Assembly: GCF_014201315.1 (NCBI RefSeq)
Contig: NZ_JACHDY010000004.1
Span: 310,001-374,000, forward strand
DNA: 64,000 nucleotides
Direction of reading: 5' to 3'
From: Edaphobacter lichenicola
GTDB lineage: Bacteria > Acidobacteriota > Terriglobia > Terriglobales > Acidobacteriaceae
The position numbers were made by a program, and so were the translations under genes. The notes below the pieces were generated by a model. That model saw nothing but the letters and a program-made list of their open reading frames with translations. It ran no database searches and was not told the DNA's origin. This document shows positions 8,318 through 18,359 of this stretch, in pieces (within the stretch, counting starts at the first letter, position 1; each line of letters starts with the position of its first letter).

Positions 8318-9997
8318 ATGAAGCGGCCAGGCTCCATCTCGTTCCCCATTCTCCCCGTCCTCGAGGCGTCTCTCCTCCTCGCCTCGGCCATCTTCTTCAT
8401 CCTGCATGCCTTCCATCTCAGCGCCGACTTCCCCAACCACTCCCCCTGGATGGACTGGGCCAAGTACACCGACGAGGGCTGGTACGGCGACGCCGCCATC
8501 CGCCACTTCCAGCGCGGCCACTGGTACGTCCCCGGCGACTTCAACCCCGCCGCCGCCCTCCCCGTCTGGCCCCTCCTCGAAGCCGCCCTCTTCCGCTTCA
8601 CCGGCGTCAGCCTCACCGCCGCCCGTGCTCTGACGGTCGCCATCTTCGGCCTCATCCTCGCCACCGCCTACCTCCTTCTCCGCCGCTGGCACCATCGCGC
8701 AACCCCCGCAGGCCAGTCCCCTCGAAGAGACCTGGCCCCCGCCATCGCTGTCCTCCTTCTGGCGGTCAGTCCCTTCTGCTACGTCTTCACCCGCATGGCG
8801 ATCCTCGAGCCCCTGCTCATCCTCCTCACGCTCCTCGCCCTCCTCGCCGCCTCCTACGCGACGCCTGCGCAGGCAATCGAACCGATCTCCCTGCGAGACC
8901 GCCTCCATCAAGCCCTCCCGGTCCTCTCCCTCGGCCTGCTTCTCCCCCTCATGGTCCTCACCAAGACCACCGCCATCTTCCTCCTCCCCTCCATCGCCTG
9001 GATCCTCTGGGCCCGCGCCGGCTACCGCCTCCGCCCCTTCCTCCGCCTCGCCCTCCCCGCCGCCGCGCTCGCCGCCATCACCTGGACCGCCTACTACGCC
9101 CTCCTCATCCGCCCGCACTTCCTCAACGACTACCACTACCTCTTCAGCGCCAACGGCTACACCGGCATCACCCCCGCCACCGCCCTCTCCGTCCTGGGCG
9201 ACACCATCGCCGACGGCCTCTGGATCGGCAACATCCTCTACCCCCTGGCCCTTCTCGCCATCTTCTCCGCCTTCCTCCTCCGCCCCCGCCTCCTCCGTAA
9301 CCCGCTCCTCCCAGCCCTCCTGCTCTGGGCCGCTGGCTACACCGCCTTCCTCGCCTATCACAACAACCTTCAGCCGCGTTACTACCTCGTCCTCGCGGTC
9401 CCCCTCACCCTGCTCATTCCCGTCGTCTTCTCCACCCTCTGGACCCGCAGCCAACCCACCTCCGAGCCACTATCACCCCTCCGCCGCCTGGCCACCGCCA
9501 GCATCGTAGCCGTCCTGGCAGTCCTCATCGTCACTGACGCCCGCCAGACCCTCCACTACGTCCGCACCCCCGACTACACCTACACCTCCGCCGCCGCCCA
9601 GATCCGCAAGATCGTCTCCGCCGACCACACCCACAACCCGCTTATCCTCTCCATCAGTGGCTCCGACCTCTCCCTCATGACCGGCCTGCCCTCCATCTGC
9701 GACGACTTCGGCACCATGGACCTCGCCGTCCGCGTCCAGGCCTACCACCCCGGCTGGTACGTCGCCTGGAATCAGGTTGACGACGACAAGATGGACGCCC
9801 TCGCCCCCATCTATCACCTCCAGCGCGTCGCCGCCTTCCCAACCATGGACGATCCCGAGCGCAATCTCCTCATCCTCTACCGCCTCGACCCCGCTATCCC
9901 CGGCACGCACCCGCGTCGCCACCGCAAACCCGTCATCCCCCGCCTCCTCCAGACCACCTTCGGCCAGCAGCCCAGCCCCATCCAGCTCGAGCACTAG
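8318..9997 (+). CDS. GT39/ArnT-type membrane glycosyltransferase
   Basis: 559 residues. A first helix (about 12-32) is followed by a periplasmic loop with WAKYTDEGWYGDAAI; the Asp-Glu pair at 52-53 is the position of the catalytic/metal acidic motif of GT-C enzymes. About ten more helices follow, then a soluble C-terminal domain of about 120 residues. Such enzymes move a sugar from a polyprenyl-phosphate donor to lipid, protein or glycan in the periplasm. Donor and acceptor cannot be told. Codon use is extreme NNC, as in its neighbours. Two paralogous QYRI-type membrane proteins flank it on the opposite strand. Confidence 0.8.
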   Translation: MKRPGSISFPILPVLEASLLLASAIFFILHAFHLSADFPNHSPWMDWAKYTDEGWYGDAAIRHFQRGHWYVPGDFNPAAALPVWPLLEAALFRFTGVSLTAARALTVAIFGLILATAYLLLRRWHHRATPAGQSPRRDLAPAIAVLLLAVSPFCYVFTRMAILEPLLILLTLLALLAASYATPAQAIEPISLRDRLHQALPVLSLGLLLPLMVLTKTTAIFLLPSIAWILWARAGYRLRPFLRLALPAAALAAITWTAYYALLIRPHFLNDYHYLFSANGYTGITPATALSVLGDTIADGLWIGNILYPLALLAIFSAFLLRPRLLRNPLLPALLLWAAGYTAFLAYHNNLQPRYYLVLAVPLTLLIPVVFSTLWTRSQPTSEPLSPLRRLATASIVAVLAVLIVTDARQTLHYVRTPDYTYTSAAAQIRKIVSADHTHNPLILSISGSDLSLMTGLPSICDDFGTMDLAVRVQAYHPGWYVAWNQVDDDKMDALAPIYHLQRVAAFPTMDDPERNLLILYRLDPAIPGTHPRRHRKPVIPRLLQTTFGQQPSPIQLEH

Positions 9998-10064
9998 CAG
10001 TAACTCACTGAAGCCGCTTTACTTACTAATCCCCAGCCCAATGCCAAACAGCAGCCTCAAACCC

Positions 10065-11195
10065 CTACGCACTGGACGGTTCCGCAGCCGCCGCCGGGGC
10101 GAACCGGTGATACACAATCAGTCCCATTGCCGGAACCAGCAGGGCGCTCAGCTCGGAGAAGATCCGTATCTCCGGCATCAGCCCCATAAAAAACATGCCC
10201 ACAAACCAGGTGGGAATCAGAATCGTGCAGCCATAGTAGATTCCAGGGTTCCCAATCCATCTCCTCTGCAGCCATATCACCGGCAGCAGAAACCCAAAGA
10301 CGCTCAGATACACAGGCCACTGTTGCGGCCGCAGCAGCATATGCACGTTCAGCATCATCCTGCCCACCACCGGAGGATTTGTCACGACCGAGCCGTAGTC
10401 ATAGATGTTTGCCGCAAATCGGTGTGCCAGCCACAGCTTCAACCCTACCCAGATCGCGCCCTGCACCACCCCATGCGCCGCCAGCCGGAGAGCGTCCTTC
10501 GAGGCCACACGGCCTTCACGCGCCCGTATCTCCTGCCACTTCCAGATCAGGAAGAATATCGTCAAGAAGCAGATCGTCTCCCGGTTCAGCACCGCAATCG
10601 GATAAAGAACGTAGTAGAGCCAGTCTCGCCCACTCACCACCAGCAAGACGCCGAGACAGAAGAACATCAGGCTGGGCGTATCGTACGGAAAGGTATACGC
10701 GAGACCCCACTCCGGAGCCAGGTTTGCATAGGCCATGTAGATCAGCAGCAGGCTCATCCACCGGCTGAAGATTCTGTCCCCGGTCAGTCTGGTCAGCGTC
10801 GCCGCCGTCGCCAGCACCGCCCCAAACAGGCTCATTATCGTGATGCCGATCTGCACCAGCTGGGTCGGCTTCTGGAAGAGTAGCGGAGCATGATTCATGT
10901 GCTGCACGTGCTGCGCCAGCGCGATCACCCCATGCCGCGTGGCCAGCAGGCGAAACACATACATCATCAGAATGCGATACTGATACGGCGTCTTCTCCAC
11001 CCCGCGCATGTACGCGTCCAGGTCGAGAAAGTCGATGATCATGTTGTAGGACAAGGCAAAGTGCAGGCAGATTCCCAGGGTAAACCCAACCCAGACCGCC
11101 GTCTTCCAGCGGGAGTCTGGCCCCCCGAACCAGACCGCGCTGCCTCCGTTTGCCACGATTGCTCTGCTACCTTCGGTCACCGCGCTCCCCGCCAT
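10065..11195 (-). CDS. Polytopic membrane protein of unknown function, related to the gene at 7144
   Basis: 376 residues with about nine hydrophobic segments. A 45-residue N-terminal cytoplasmic part precedes the first helix. Shared landmarks with the 7144-8151 product are the loop TPYQYRILMMYVFRLL after helix 1 and PEIRIFSELSALLVP before the last helix. A central AVLNRETICFLTIFFLIW segment carries charged residues next to a helix. The in-frame ATG at 11195 has GGAAGG nine bases upstream and is preferred to the ATG at 11243. No named family is recognised. It converges with the GT39 gene. Confidence 0.6.
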   Translation of the reverse strand: MAGSAVTEGSRAIVANGGSAVWFGGPDSRWKTAVWVGFTLGICLHFALSYNMIIDFLDLDAYMRGVEKTPYQYRILMMYVFRLLATRHGVIALAQHVQHMNHAPLLFQKPTQLVQIGITIMSLFGAVLATAATLTRLTGDRIFSRWMSLLLIYMAYANLAPEWGLAYTFPYDTPSLMFFCLGVLLVVSGRDWLYYVLYPIAVLNRETICFLTIFFLIWKWQEIRAREGRVASKDALRLAAHGVVQGAIWVGLKLWLAHRFAANIYDYGSVVTNPPVVGRMMLNVHMLLRPQQWPVYLSVFGFLLPVIWLQRRWIGNPGIYYGCTILIPTWFVGMFFMGLMPEIRIFSELSALLVPAMGLIVYHRFAPAAAAEPSSA

Positions 11196-11643
11196 CCGTA
11201 AAATCCCTTCCAACCCCAAATTCGCCCGATGATAGCATCGCATCCCAACCCAACCTGCTCAAAATCGTTGACTTCGCTTCGGCCGTTCGATATTCTATTC
11301 ACTCGCGCAGTCTCGCGTCTGTACGTCTGTGTCAGCACTTCTCTCAGGCGAGTCAGTTCACCGAGACATCCGTGGTGGATCCACTGGGGAGTAGCTTTCT
11401 ACACAGCCGCCCCTGAAGCACCCATCCCATAGGTTGTGCGTAGTCCAGCTGTAGTCCAGGCCAAGCGGGCCGTTCCGCGTGTTTGGAGAGAAATTCTCCC
11501 CTCCCGCACGTCGCCTTGCTCTGGAAAAACGTTCTTTCGAGCTTTTTCAGCAATTTTTTGTCAACGCACCACTAACCTCGCACCACTTTCTTCATGCACC
11601 ACGCCGAACACTGAAGACGGCAGAAACAAGGAGTAACCCAACG
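11196..11643. other. Upstream region of rplM
   Basis: About 450 bases between the divergent membrane gene and rplM. It must hold the ribosomal-operon promoter, but I see no strong -35/-10 pair. A short GGAGA..TCTCC hairpin occurs near 11474-11488. No gene is supported. Confidence 0.4.
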
Positions 11644-12147
11644 ATGTCCACCACCATTCCGAGTGGCAAAGATATTAAGCGCAAGTGGTACGTGCTTGAC
11701 GCCAGCGGTAAGACCCTCGGCCGCCTCGCCACACAGGCCGCCTCCGTCCTCGCCGGCAAGACCAACCCCCTCTACACCCCCTACATCGATATGGGCGATC
11801 ACGTCGTCATCATCAACGCCGAAAAGATCGTGCTGACCGGCCTCAAGTCTGACCAGAAGCTCTATCGCCGCTACACCGGATTCCCCGGTGGTCTCCGCGA
11901 AGAGTCCTTCATCAAGCTGCTCGCCCGTCGCCCCGAAGCCATCGTCGAGCAGGCCGTCAAGGGCATGCTTCCCAAGTCCAAGCTCGGCCGCCAGATGGCC
12001 ACCAAGCTCAAGGTCTACAAGGGAGGACAGCATCCCCACCTCGCCCAGCAGCCCGTTGCCATGGACTTCCATGCCAGTAACGCGCCCAAGGTTCTCACCT
12101 CCAAGGTCATGGTGCCGGCGCATCCGGCTCACTCCCTCGAAGGCTAA
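11644..12147 (+). CDS. rplM: 50S ribosomal protein L13
   Basis: 167 residues; an early-assembling protein that binds 23S r[30 protein letters not shown] at the N-terminus, [16 protein letters not shown] and [23 protein letters not shown] are the diagnostic L13 blocks. An AAGGAG site precedes the ATG. The C-terminus runs about 20 residues beyond the 142-residue E. coli protein. It is followed 76 bases later by rpsI, the usual partner, with a GGGGC-ATCA-GCCCC hairpin (12184-12197) in the gap that may tune readthrough. Confidence 0.97.
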   Translation: MSTTIPSGKDIKRKWYVLDASGKTLGRLATQAASVLAGKTNPLYTPYIDMGDHVVIINAEKIVLTGLKSDQKLYRRYTGFPGGLREESFIKLLARRPEAIVEQAVKGMLPKSKLGRQMATKLKVYKGGQHPHLAQQPVAMDFHASNAPKVLTSKVMVPAHPAHSLEG

Positions 12148-12223
12148 GCGTCCCCTCCCGCCGTATGGGAGCTAACGAAGTTTGGGGCATCAGCCCCGGG
12201 TTTTCAAAAGTTCAAGGAGCACC

Positions 12224-12619
12224 ATGGCAGATCTGATTCAGTACTACGGAACCGGCCGTCGCAAGTCCTCGATCGCACGTGTCTTCCTGCGTCCAGGCAG
12301 CGGCAAATTCACCGTCAACAAAAAAGAGTGTGACGTCTACTTCGTCACCGCACAACAGCGCACAGCCGCCAAGCGGTCGCTCGGCATCGCCGACATCGGC
12401 GAGACCTTCGACGTCATCACCACAGTAAAGGGTGGCGGCGTCATGGGCCAGGCCGACGCCGTCAAGCTCGGCATCGCACGCGCCCTCATGGTATTCAACC
12501 CCGAGCTCCGCAAGGCGCTCAAGGCAGAAGGCCTCGTTACCCGCGACTCGCGTGGTAAAGAGCGCAAGAAGTACGGTCAGAAGGGCGCTCGCGCTCGCTT
12601 CCAGTTCAGCAAACGCTAA
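12224..12619 (+). CDS. rpsI: 30S ribosomal protein S9
   Basis: 131 residues. [19 protein letters not shown] at the N-terminus, [10 protein letters not shown] in the middle and the basic tail [17 protein letters not shown] are the S9 hallmarks. The terminal KR contacts P-site tRNA in known ribosomes. An AAGGAG site lies six bases before the ATG. The second gene of the rplM-rpsI pair, followed after a repeat-rich gap by rpsB on the same strand, so the four ribosomal and translation genes may be cotranscribed. Confidence 0.97.
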   Translation: MADLIQYYGTGRRKSSIARVFLRPGSGKFTVNKKECDVYFVTAQQRTAAKRSLGIADIGETFDVITTVKGGGVMGQADAVKLGIARALMVFNPELRKALKAEGLVTRDSRGKERKKYGQKGARARFQFSKR

Positions 12620-12643
12620 TTGGAGGACAGCTATTAGCTGTTG

Positions 12644-12687
12644 GCTTTTAGCTTTTAGCTAAGAGCCAACGGCTAAAAGCTAAAAGC
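12644..12687. repeat. Perfect 16-bp inverted repeat between rpsI and rpsB
   Basis: gcttttagcttttagc (12644-12659) is exactly complementary to gctaaaagctaaaagc (12672-12687), with a 12-base loop. An alternative stem GTTGGCT/AGCCAAC (12640-12646 with 12664-12670) uses part of the same bases, so the two hairpins exclude each other. No T-tract follows, so it is not a normal terminator. Confidence 0.85.
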
Positions 12688-12803
12688 TGGCTTTCGCATC
12701 ACCCGCAGGCTTCAACCCTTGCGGCAAGGAGTCAAATCTCCCGTACGCGGGATCAATCCAGGCACCGGAGCACCGGTCCGGCTGTCTTAAACCAAGGAGC
12801 TAC

Positions 12804-13739
<936 letters not shown>

Positions 13740-13803
13740 CACCAACTATCGTGCCGAAAGGCAGCGCATTAGCCGTGCCGTAACCGTCTCTTGTTATTTT
13801 GGT

Positions 13804-13830
13804 GGGGCGCGGGCATCCAGCCCGCGCCCC
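13804..13830 (+). repeat. Strong hairpin between rpsB and tsf
   Basis: GGGGCGCGGGC (13804-13814) and GCCCGCGCCCC (13820-13830) are perfectly complementary around ATCCA. There is no following T-run. It could lower readthrough into tsf, stabilise the rpsB mRNA end, or be a dispersed genomic repeat. Confidence 0.7.
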
Positions 13831-13865
13831 CTTTCGCAGAAAACCGCAACTCAAGGAAACTCACA

Positions 13866-14525
13866 ATGACTGAAACCGCCGTAAAGATCGACGCAAAACT
13901 CGTCAAAGAACTCCGTGAAAAGTCCGGCGCCCCCATGGGCGACTGCTTGAAAGCGCTGCAGGAAGCCCGCGGCGAAATGGAAGCCGCATTCGTCGTCCTC
14001 CGCAAGCGCGGAATGGCCTCAGCCGCCAAGAAGGCTACCCGCACCACCAATGAGGGCGCAGTAGGAACCTACATCCACGCCGGCGGCAAGATCGGTGTTC
14101 TGCTCGAGCTCAACTGCGAGTCCGACTTCGTAGCCCGCACCGACGACTTCCAGGAGCTGCTCCGCGACGTCGCCATGCACATCGCCGCCGTTGATCCGCG
14201 CTTCGTCAGCCGCGAAGACGTCACCGAAGCCGACCTCGAGCGCGAGAAGGACGTCTACCGCGCCCAGGCCGCAGCCTCCGGCAAGCCCGCCGAGATCATC
14301 GAGAAGATGCTCACCGGCAAGCTCGCCAAGTTCTACGAAGAGTTCTGCCTCCTCGACCAGCCCTTCATCAAGGAGGCCTCGCAGACCATCGGCCAGCTCA
14401 TCGCCTCGAAAGTCGCGAAGCTAGGCGAGAACATCAGCGTCCGCCGCTTCGCCCGCTTCAAGGTAGGCGCCACCGACTGGACCGTAGCCCAGGCCAAGGC
14501 AGCCCCCACCACCGAAGAAGCTTAA
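13866..14525 (+). CDS. tsf: Elongation factor Ts
   Basis: 219 residues; the guanine-nucleotide exchange factor of EF-Tu. Residues 10-50 form the UBA-like domain (VKELREKSGAPMGDCLKALQEARGEMEAA), followed by LELNCESDFVARTDDF, the family's core motif (usually ETDFVA). The protein is shorter than the 283-residue E. coli form, like the compact EF-Ts of Thermus. The ATG at 13866 is preferred over an upstream in-frame start, because the upstream codons run through the hairpin. Confidence 0.96.
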   Translation: MTETAVKIDAKLVKELREKSGAPMGDCLKALQEARGEMEAAFVVLRKRGMASAAKKATRTTNEGAVGTYIHAGGKIGVLLELNCESDFVARTDDFQELLRDVAMHIAAVDPRFVSREDVTEADLEREKDVYRAQAAASGKPAEIIEKMLTGKLAKFYEEFCLLDQPFIKEASQTIGQLIASKVAKLGENISVRRFARFKVGATDWTVAQAKAAPTTEEA

Positions 14526-14532
14526 CGCTAGG

Positions 14533-14556
14533 TGCCGCCTCTAGTCAGAGGCGGCA
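14533..14556 (+). terminator. Hairpin after tsf, probable terminator
   Basis: A perfect 10-base stem TGCCGCCTCT/AGAGGCGGCA with a four-base loop starts eight bases after the tsf stop. Only a weak T-rich tail (TTATGAT) follows. Confidence 0.55.
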
Positions 14557-14605
14557 TTATGATAAACGAGAACTTTGACGGGAAATCTGCTTTGACTCGG
14601 ATTGC

Positions 14606-16333
14606 ATGCGACCCTCTGAAACCTCTCGTTTCAACGCTCTGCTGTGCGCACTGGCGCTGATCGGTTGCGCTTTAGCAGCGCGGCCGTTTGTTGAGACTGG
14701 AATTAGCGATGACTGGTCGTATGTCCGGACGGCTCAGCTGCTGGCCCAGACTGGTCACGTCGTTTATAACGGTTGGGCGGCGATGTTGTTAGGGTGGCAA
14801 TTGCCGGTCGCCGCCCTTTCCTTTAAACTTTTCGGATTCTCGTTCACAGCCGCGCGGATGTCGATGCTGGTCATTGCTGCTGCGACGACGTTTATGATTC
14901 AGCGGAGCTTTGTCCAAGCAGGTCTAGCTGAGTGGAATGCTACGCTGGCTACGCTGACCCTGGTGCTGTCACCGCTGTTCCTGCCACTATCGCTCATGTT
15001 TATGACCGACGTGTCGGGACTATTTGCTATCGGTGTCTGCTTCTATGGTTGCTTGCGCGCATTAAAAGCCTCGAGTTCGCATAAGAGTGCGGCTTGGATC
15101 AGCTTCGCTGCTTTATTCAATGCCGTAGGAGGAACGGCACGCCAAATCGCGTGGCTGGGCGTGCTTGTAATGGTCCCCTCCGCCATGTGGCTACTTCGGC
15201 GGCAAAAGAACGTAGTCATCGTGGGAATGGCTGCGCTCACGGTAAGTATCGCGATTATTTTTGGTTCGCTCCATTGGTTTTTGCTTCAGCCGCATACGCT
15301 CTCCGAGTCACCTTGGATCAAATTATTCAGCTTGGCTGTGTGTCGGGTGCTGCTTTATCAGCTTCTGCGAATCATCGTGGGTGTTTCGTTTCTGATGCTT
15401 CCGGTATTGTTCGGATATCTTCTGGCGCTGCGGCGAAGTCGCCGGCAATTACCTGCTGTACTTGCGATCGTTATCTTGGGAATGTGCCTTGCGAGGATGT
15501 TGCAACTACATTCGTTTCAGGGGATTGTCCCATGGCCAATCCCGCCGATCTTTGCCGGTGGCATTGTCTCCAGCGCTGGAATTTGGGAGGCCTCACCGAT
15601 ATTTGGAACGCGGCCAGAATGGTTGTCGTGGCATATTCGACTCATAGTGACGGCAATCACTCTGGTTTCCCTGATTTCGACAATCTTGGTAGTTTGCTTT
15701 GGAGTTCGCAAACACCTTGGCAACAAAGGACAAGAGGATATTCCATGGAGGAGCCTGCTCGTTCTTTCGTTGCCGTTTCTGATGGCCTATCTGCTCCTGC
15801 TGGCACCAAGGGCTATAAGCACCGGCCTCTTTGATCGGTACCTGCTGCCGATTTTGTTGGTGATTTTGCCGCTCGCAGTGCGATATTATCAGGAATTCAT
15901 AAGTACACGGCTGCCGTTTTCAACTTGCGCTTTTGTCGTTTTCGTCGCGATTGTCACGGTTGCCGGCACTCACGATCTCTTTGCGATGTTCCGTGCTACG
16001 CTTGCTGCGGCTGCGGAGGTGCACGCTTCCGGTGTTTCGGAAACTGCGATTGATGCAGGGTGGGAATACAACGCTCTGACTGAACTAAATGCAGTAGGTT
16101 TCATAAGTTCTCCTCCTAACTTGAAAGCAAGCGATCTGCCCAAGGGACCTAACCTGTGCCCGCAAGTATTTGCCGCAGTCTTTCCGCACGTACATCCGCA
16201 GTACAGCATTGCTTTTGACCCCAACGTATGCGGAGGACGTGCAGACTTTGCACCTGTTACCTATTCCATGTGGCTGCCTTGGCGGAAGGTGACAATCTTC
16301 GTCGTTAAAAACCCTATAGCGCAGCCACACTAA
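14606..16333 (+). CDS. Membrane glycosyltransferase-like protein (GT39 fold) with atypical codon use
   Basis: 575 residues with about 11 helices. The first loop has FVETGISDDWSYVRTAQLL, an acidic pair (35-36) at the place of the GT-C catalytic motif, followed by GWAAMLLGWQLPVAALSFKLFG as in ArnT-like enzymes. A soluble C-terminal stretch ends the protein. Function as a polyprenyl-phosphate-sugar dependent transferase is inferred. Codon use differs clearly from the genes on both sides (many TTG, TTA, GCT, GGA and CGG; fewer NNC), and GC looks lower, which suggests recent acquisition. No mobile-element gene is adjacent. Confidence 0.65.
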   Translation: MRPSETSRFNALLCALALIGCALAARPFVETGISDDWSYVRTAQLLAQTGHVVYNGWAAMLLGWQLPVAALSFKLFGFSFTAARMSMLVIAAATTFMIQRSFVQAGLAEWNATLATLTLVLSPLFLPLSLMFMTDVSGLFAIGVCFYGCLRALKASSSHKSAAWISFAALFNAVGGTARQIAWLGVLVMVPSAMWLLRRQKNVVIVGMAALTVSIAIIFGSLHWFLLQPHTLSESPWIKLFSLAVCRVLLYQLLRIIVGVSFLMLPVLFGYLLALRRSRRQLPAVLAIVILGMCLARMLQLHSFQGIVPWPIPPIFAGGIVSSAGIWEASPIFGTRPEWLSWHIRLIVTAITLVSLISTILVVCFGVRKHLGNKGQEDIPWRSLLVLSLPFLMAYLLLLAPRAISTGLFDRYLLPILLVILPLAVRYYQEFISTRLPFSTCAFVVFVAIVTVAGTHDLFAMFRATLAAAAEVHASGVSETAIDAGWEYNALTELNAVGFISSPPNLKASDLPKGPNLCPQVFAAVFPHVHPQYSIAFDPNVCGGRADFAPVTYSMWLPWRKVTIFVVKNPIAQPH

Positions 16334-16741
16334 ACACGACCCGCTGCACCAGATTCGGTTCGAGTCTTTGGGCTTTCAGTTTGTGTAACAACGGAGGCCG
16401 TCCAGAAGGACGGCAGGAAAGAGGGCTCTCGTTAAAATCGCGGACAAGCACATCGCATGTTACCTTCCTGGTCGTCGGATGAGCCACCGCCAAAATCTTC
16501 TTGTCAGCGACTATCTTCGCTGGTTGACCGGGAAAGCGAAGAGATTCAAACGATTGCAGCAACCCCAATGGGGGCGATTCCTCTGTGTTGATTGATCTGC
16601 TGCCCCAAGATACGTTTTGCAACCTGGCTTTGTTCCTCGCCATGTAGTATCTGGAGAAATACAAACTCGCCAGCCCCGCCACAGAGCAAACAAAAAGAGA
16701 GGAGCATCCTCGCTCCCCTTCTTCGCTTCGATCAGCCACTC
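16334..16741. other. Intergenic region between convergent genes
   Basis: About 400 bases. A 142-codon minus-strand frame (16314-16739) is open here, but it overlaps the end of the preceding gene, matches nothing I recognise and contains a terminator, so it is not called. A hairpin at 16698-16719 is listed separately. Confidence 0.4.
16692..16719 (-). terminator. Terminator for the small secreted protein gene
   Basis: On the minus strand an AGGGGAGC/GCTCCTCT stem with one mismatch and a six-base loop is followed by a run of five T, starting about 20 bases past the stop codon. Confidence 0.6.
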
Positions 16742-17206
16742 TTACTCCCAGCGAGCCGTACGCGCTGCGTTATCCACGATCGTGTGCGCATAGTCGATAT
16801 GCCCGATCGCCCGATCCCTCAGCCCATGCGCCTGCGGAACATCCTCAGCGTGCTCCAGATCCCGATGCGCCGCAAACAGCAGTTCGTTAGCCTTCCGGAA
16901 CCGGTCATGCGGGCTCAAGCGCGTATCAATCTGGAACGGCTCGTTCAGGCTCTTGCCGTCATCGATCGCTGCGCGTTTGATCTCATCGATCGCCGCATCG
17001 ATATGCTTGATCGCATCATTATCCTCACGCCTTACCCTGTCGTAGGCCCATCCATCATTCAGATAATGCCGCGCCGCGCGAAGATCGCTCAGTGCATGCA
17101 GATAAGCCGGGTGAGGGCCCGGGACCTCTCCGGCCTGCATCGTCATCGGCGCTGCCGCCGCAATAATTCCAGCTGTCAAAACCATCAAACGGACTTTGTT
17201 AACCAT
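16742..17206 (-). CDS. Small secreted helical protein of unknown function
   Basis: 154 residues. [26 protein letters not shown] looks like a Sec signal peptide cleaved near residue 26. The mature part is predicted almost all alpha-helical, with regularly spaced residues: [69 protein letters not shown]. The recurring H/D-A-x-x-x-I spacing suggests a four-helix bundle, perhaps metal binding, but no family is recognised. An AAGGAGA site six bases before ATG 17206 decides among three nearby in-frame ATGs. Confidence 0.6.
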   Translation of the reverse strand: MVNKVRLMVLTAGIIAAAAPMTMQAGEVPGPHPAYLHALSDLRAARHYLNDGWAYDRVRREDNDAIKHIDAAIDEIKRAAIDDGKSLNEPFQIDTRLSPHDRFRKANELLFAAHRDLEHAEDVPQAHGLRDRAIGHIDYAHTIVDNAARTARWE

Positions 17207-17394
17207 GTACATTCTCCTTGGGCTACGTCGTATCGTGCCCGCACCCTGCAAGACCCACCTTACCCCGCAAAGTTGTGCACAACGTTACAAGTTCCCTCAA
17301 AGTTGTAAACAAAATCCAGCTTCGAGCCGTCTATTGCCACGAATCGAGCCAGCCCGTAATCCTCCCCCCGCACCATGCGATACTTAGTTCTGAC

Positions 17395-18099
17395 ATGTAC
17401 AAAAGAGTCCTCCTCAAGATCTCAGGCGAAGCTCTGGCCGCAGGCAAAGGTTTTGGCATCGACGCCGTCTTCATCCACAAAATCGCCGCCGAAATCGCCG
17501 CCGTTCACGCCCTCGGCTGCGAGATCGGCATCGTCGTCGGAGGCGGAAACTTCTTCCGCGGCGTCGCCCAGCAGGCCATCGACATGGACCGCGTCGCCGC
17601 CGACCACATGGGCATGCTCTCCACCGTCATCAACGCCATCGCCCTCCAGGACGCCATCGAAAAGCTCGGCCTCTTCTGCCGCGTCATGTCCGCCATCGAG
17701 ATGCACGAGGTCGCCGAGCCCTACATCCGCCGCCGCGCCATGCGCCACCTCGAAAAAAATCGCATCGTCATCTTCGCCGCCGGCACCGGCAACCCCTACT
17801 TCTCCACCGACACCGCCGCCAGCCTCCGCGCCATGGAGATCAAAGCCGACATCCTCCTCAAGGCCACCTCCGTCGACGGCATCTACACCGCCGACCCCAA
17901 AGTCGACGACACCGCCACCAAATTCGACCAGATCACCTACAGCGAGATGCTCCGCCTCAACCTCCGCGTCATGGACACCACCGCCGTCTCCCTCTGTCGC
18001 GACAACAACATGCCCATGATGGTCTTCAGCATGCGCGAGCCCGGCAACATCGTCCGCGTGGTCAGCGGCGAAAAGATCGGCTCCCTCGTCACAGCCTGA
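17395..18099 (+). CDS. pyrH: Uridylate kinase
   Basis: 234 residues; phosphorylates UMP to UDP in the cytoplasm and is hexameric and GTP-regulated in known bacteria. [67 protein letters not shown] and [14 protein letters not shown] are the full set of amino-acid-kinase/UMPK motifs. The frame is open upstream, but only the ATG at 17395 gives the normal N-terminus. In many bacteria pyrH follows tsf directly; here a foreign-looking glycosyltransferase and a small secreted-protein gene lie between them, consistent with an insertion. Confidence 0.96.
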   Translation: MYKRVLLKISGEALAAGKGFGIDAVFIHKIAAEIAAVHALGCEIGIVVGGGNFFRGVAQQAIDMDRVAADHMGMLSTVINAIALQDAIEKLGLFCRVMSAIEMHEVAEPYIRRRAMRHLEKNRIVIFAAGTGNPYFSTDTAASLRAMEIKADILLKATSVDGIYTADPKVDDTATKFDQITYSEMLRLNLRVMDTTAVSLCRDNNMPMMVFSMREPGNIVRVVSGEKIGSLVTA

Positions 18100-18359
18100 A
18101 CCTACCTTCAGAAGGAACTGCCCGCGATCCGTTGTTTTTATCCTCCGCAGCGTTTTTGTTGTCCTCTCGCACCCTGAGCATAGTCGACCGGGGGGAGAGA
18201 TCCGCTGTTCTCTCCCCACCACCCGCCGACACCACAATTGCTCAAACCATGCAAAATAACTCATCCTCTGCAAACTCCCTGCGTCCAATCGCAGGAAATT
18301 GCGTCTAGATAAACTAGAGAAAGCAGACTCCGCAGCATCCAACAAGCAGGGAAGACCGT

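Noticed and set aside
8285..9454. 389-codon minus-strand open frame opposite the GT39 gene
   Set aside because: Composition is an Asp/Glu/Gly/Val mirror of the NNC-biased sense gene, with no recognisable domain.
16345..16375. GGTTCGAGTC motif resembling a tRNA T-loop
   Set aside because: No matching stems, anticodon arm or acceptor pairing around it.
16314..16739. 142-codon minus-strand frame between the glycosyltransferase and the small secreted protein
   Set aside because: Overlaps the end of the preceding gene and the terminator of the next; no family or good start site.
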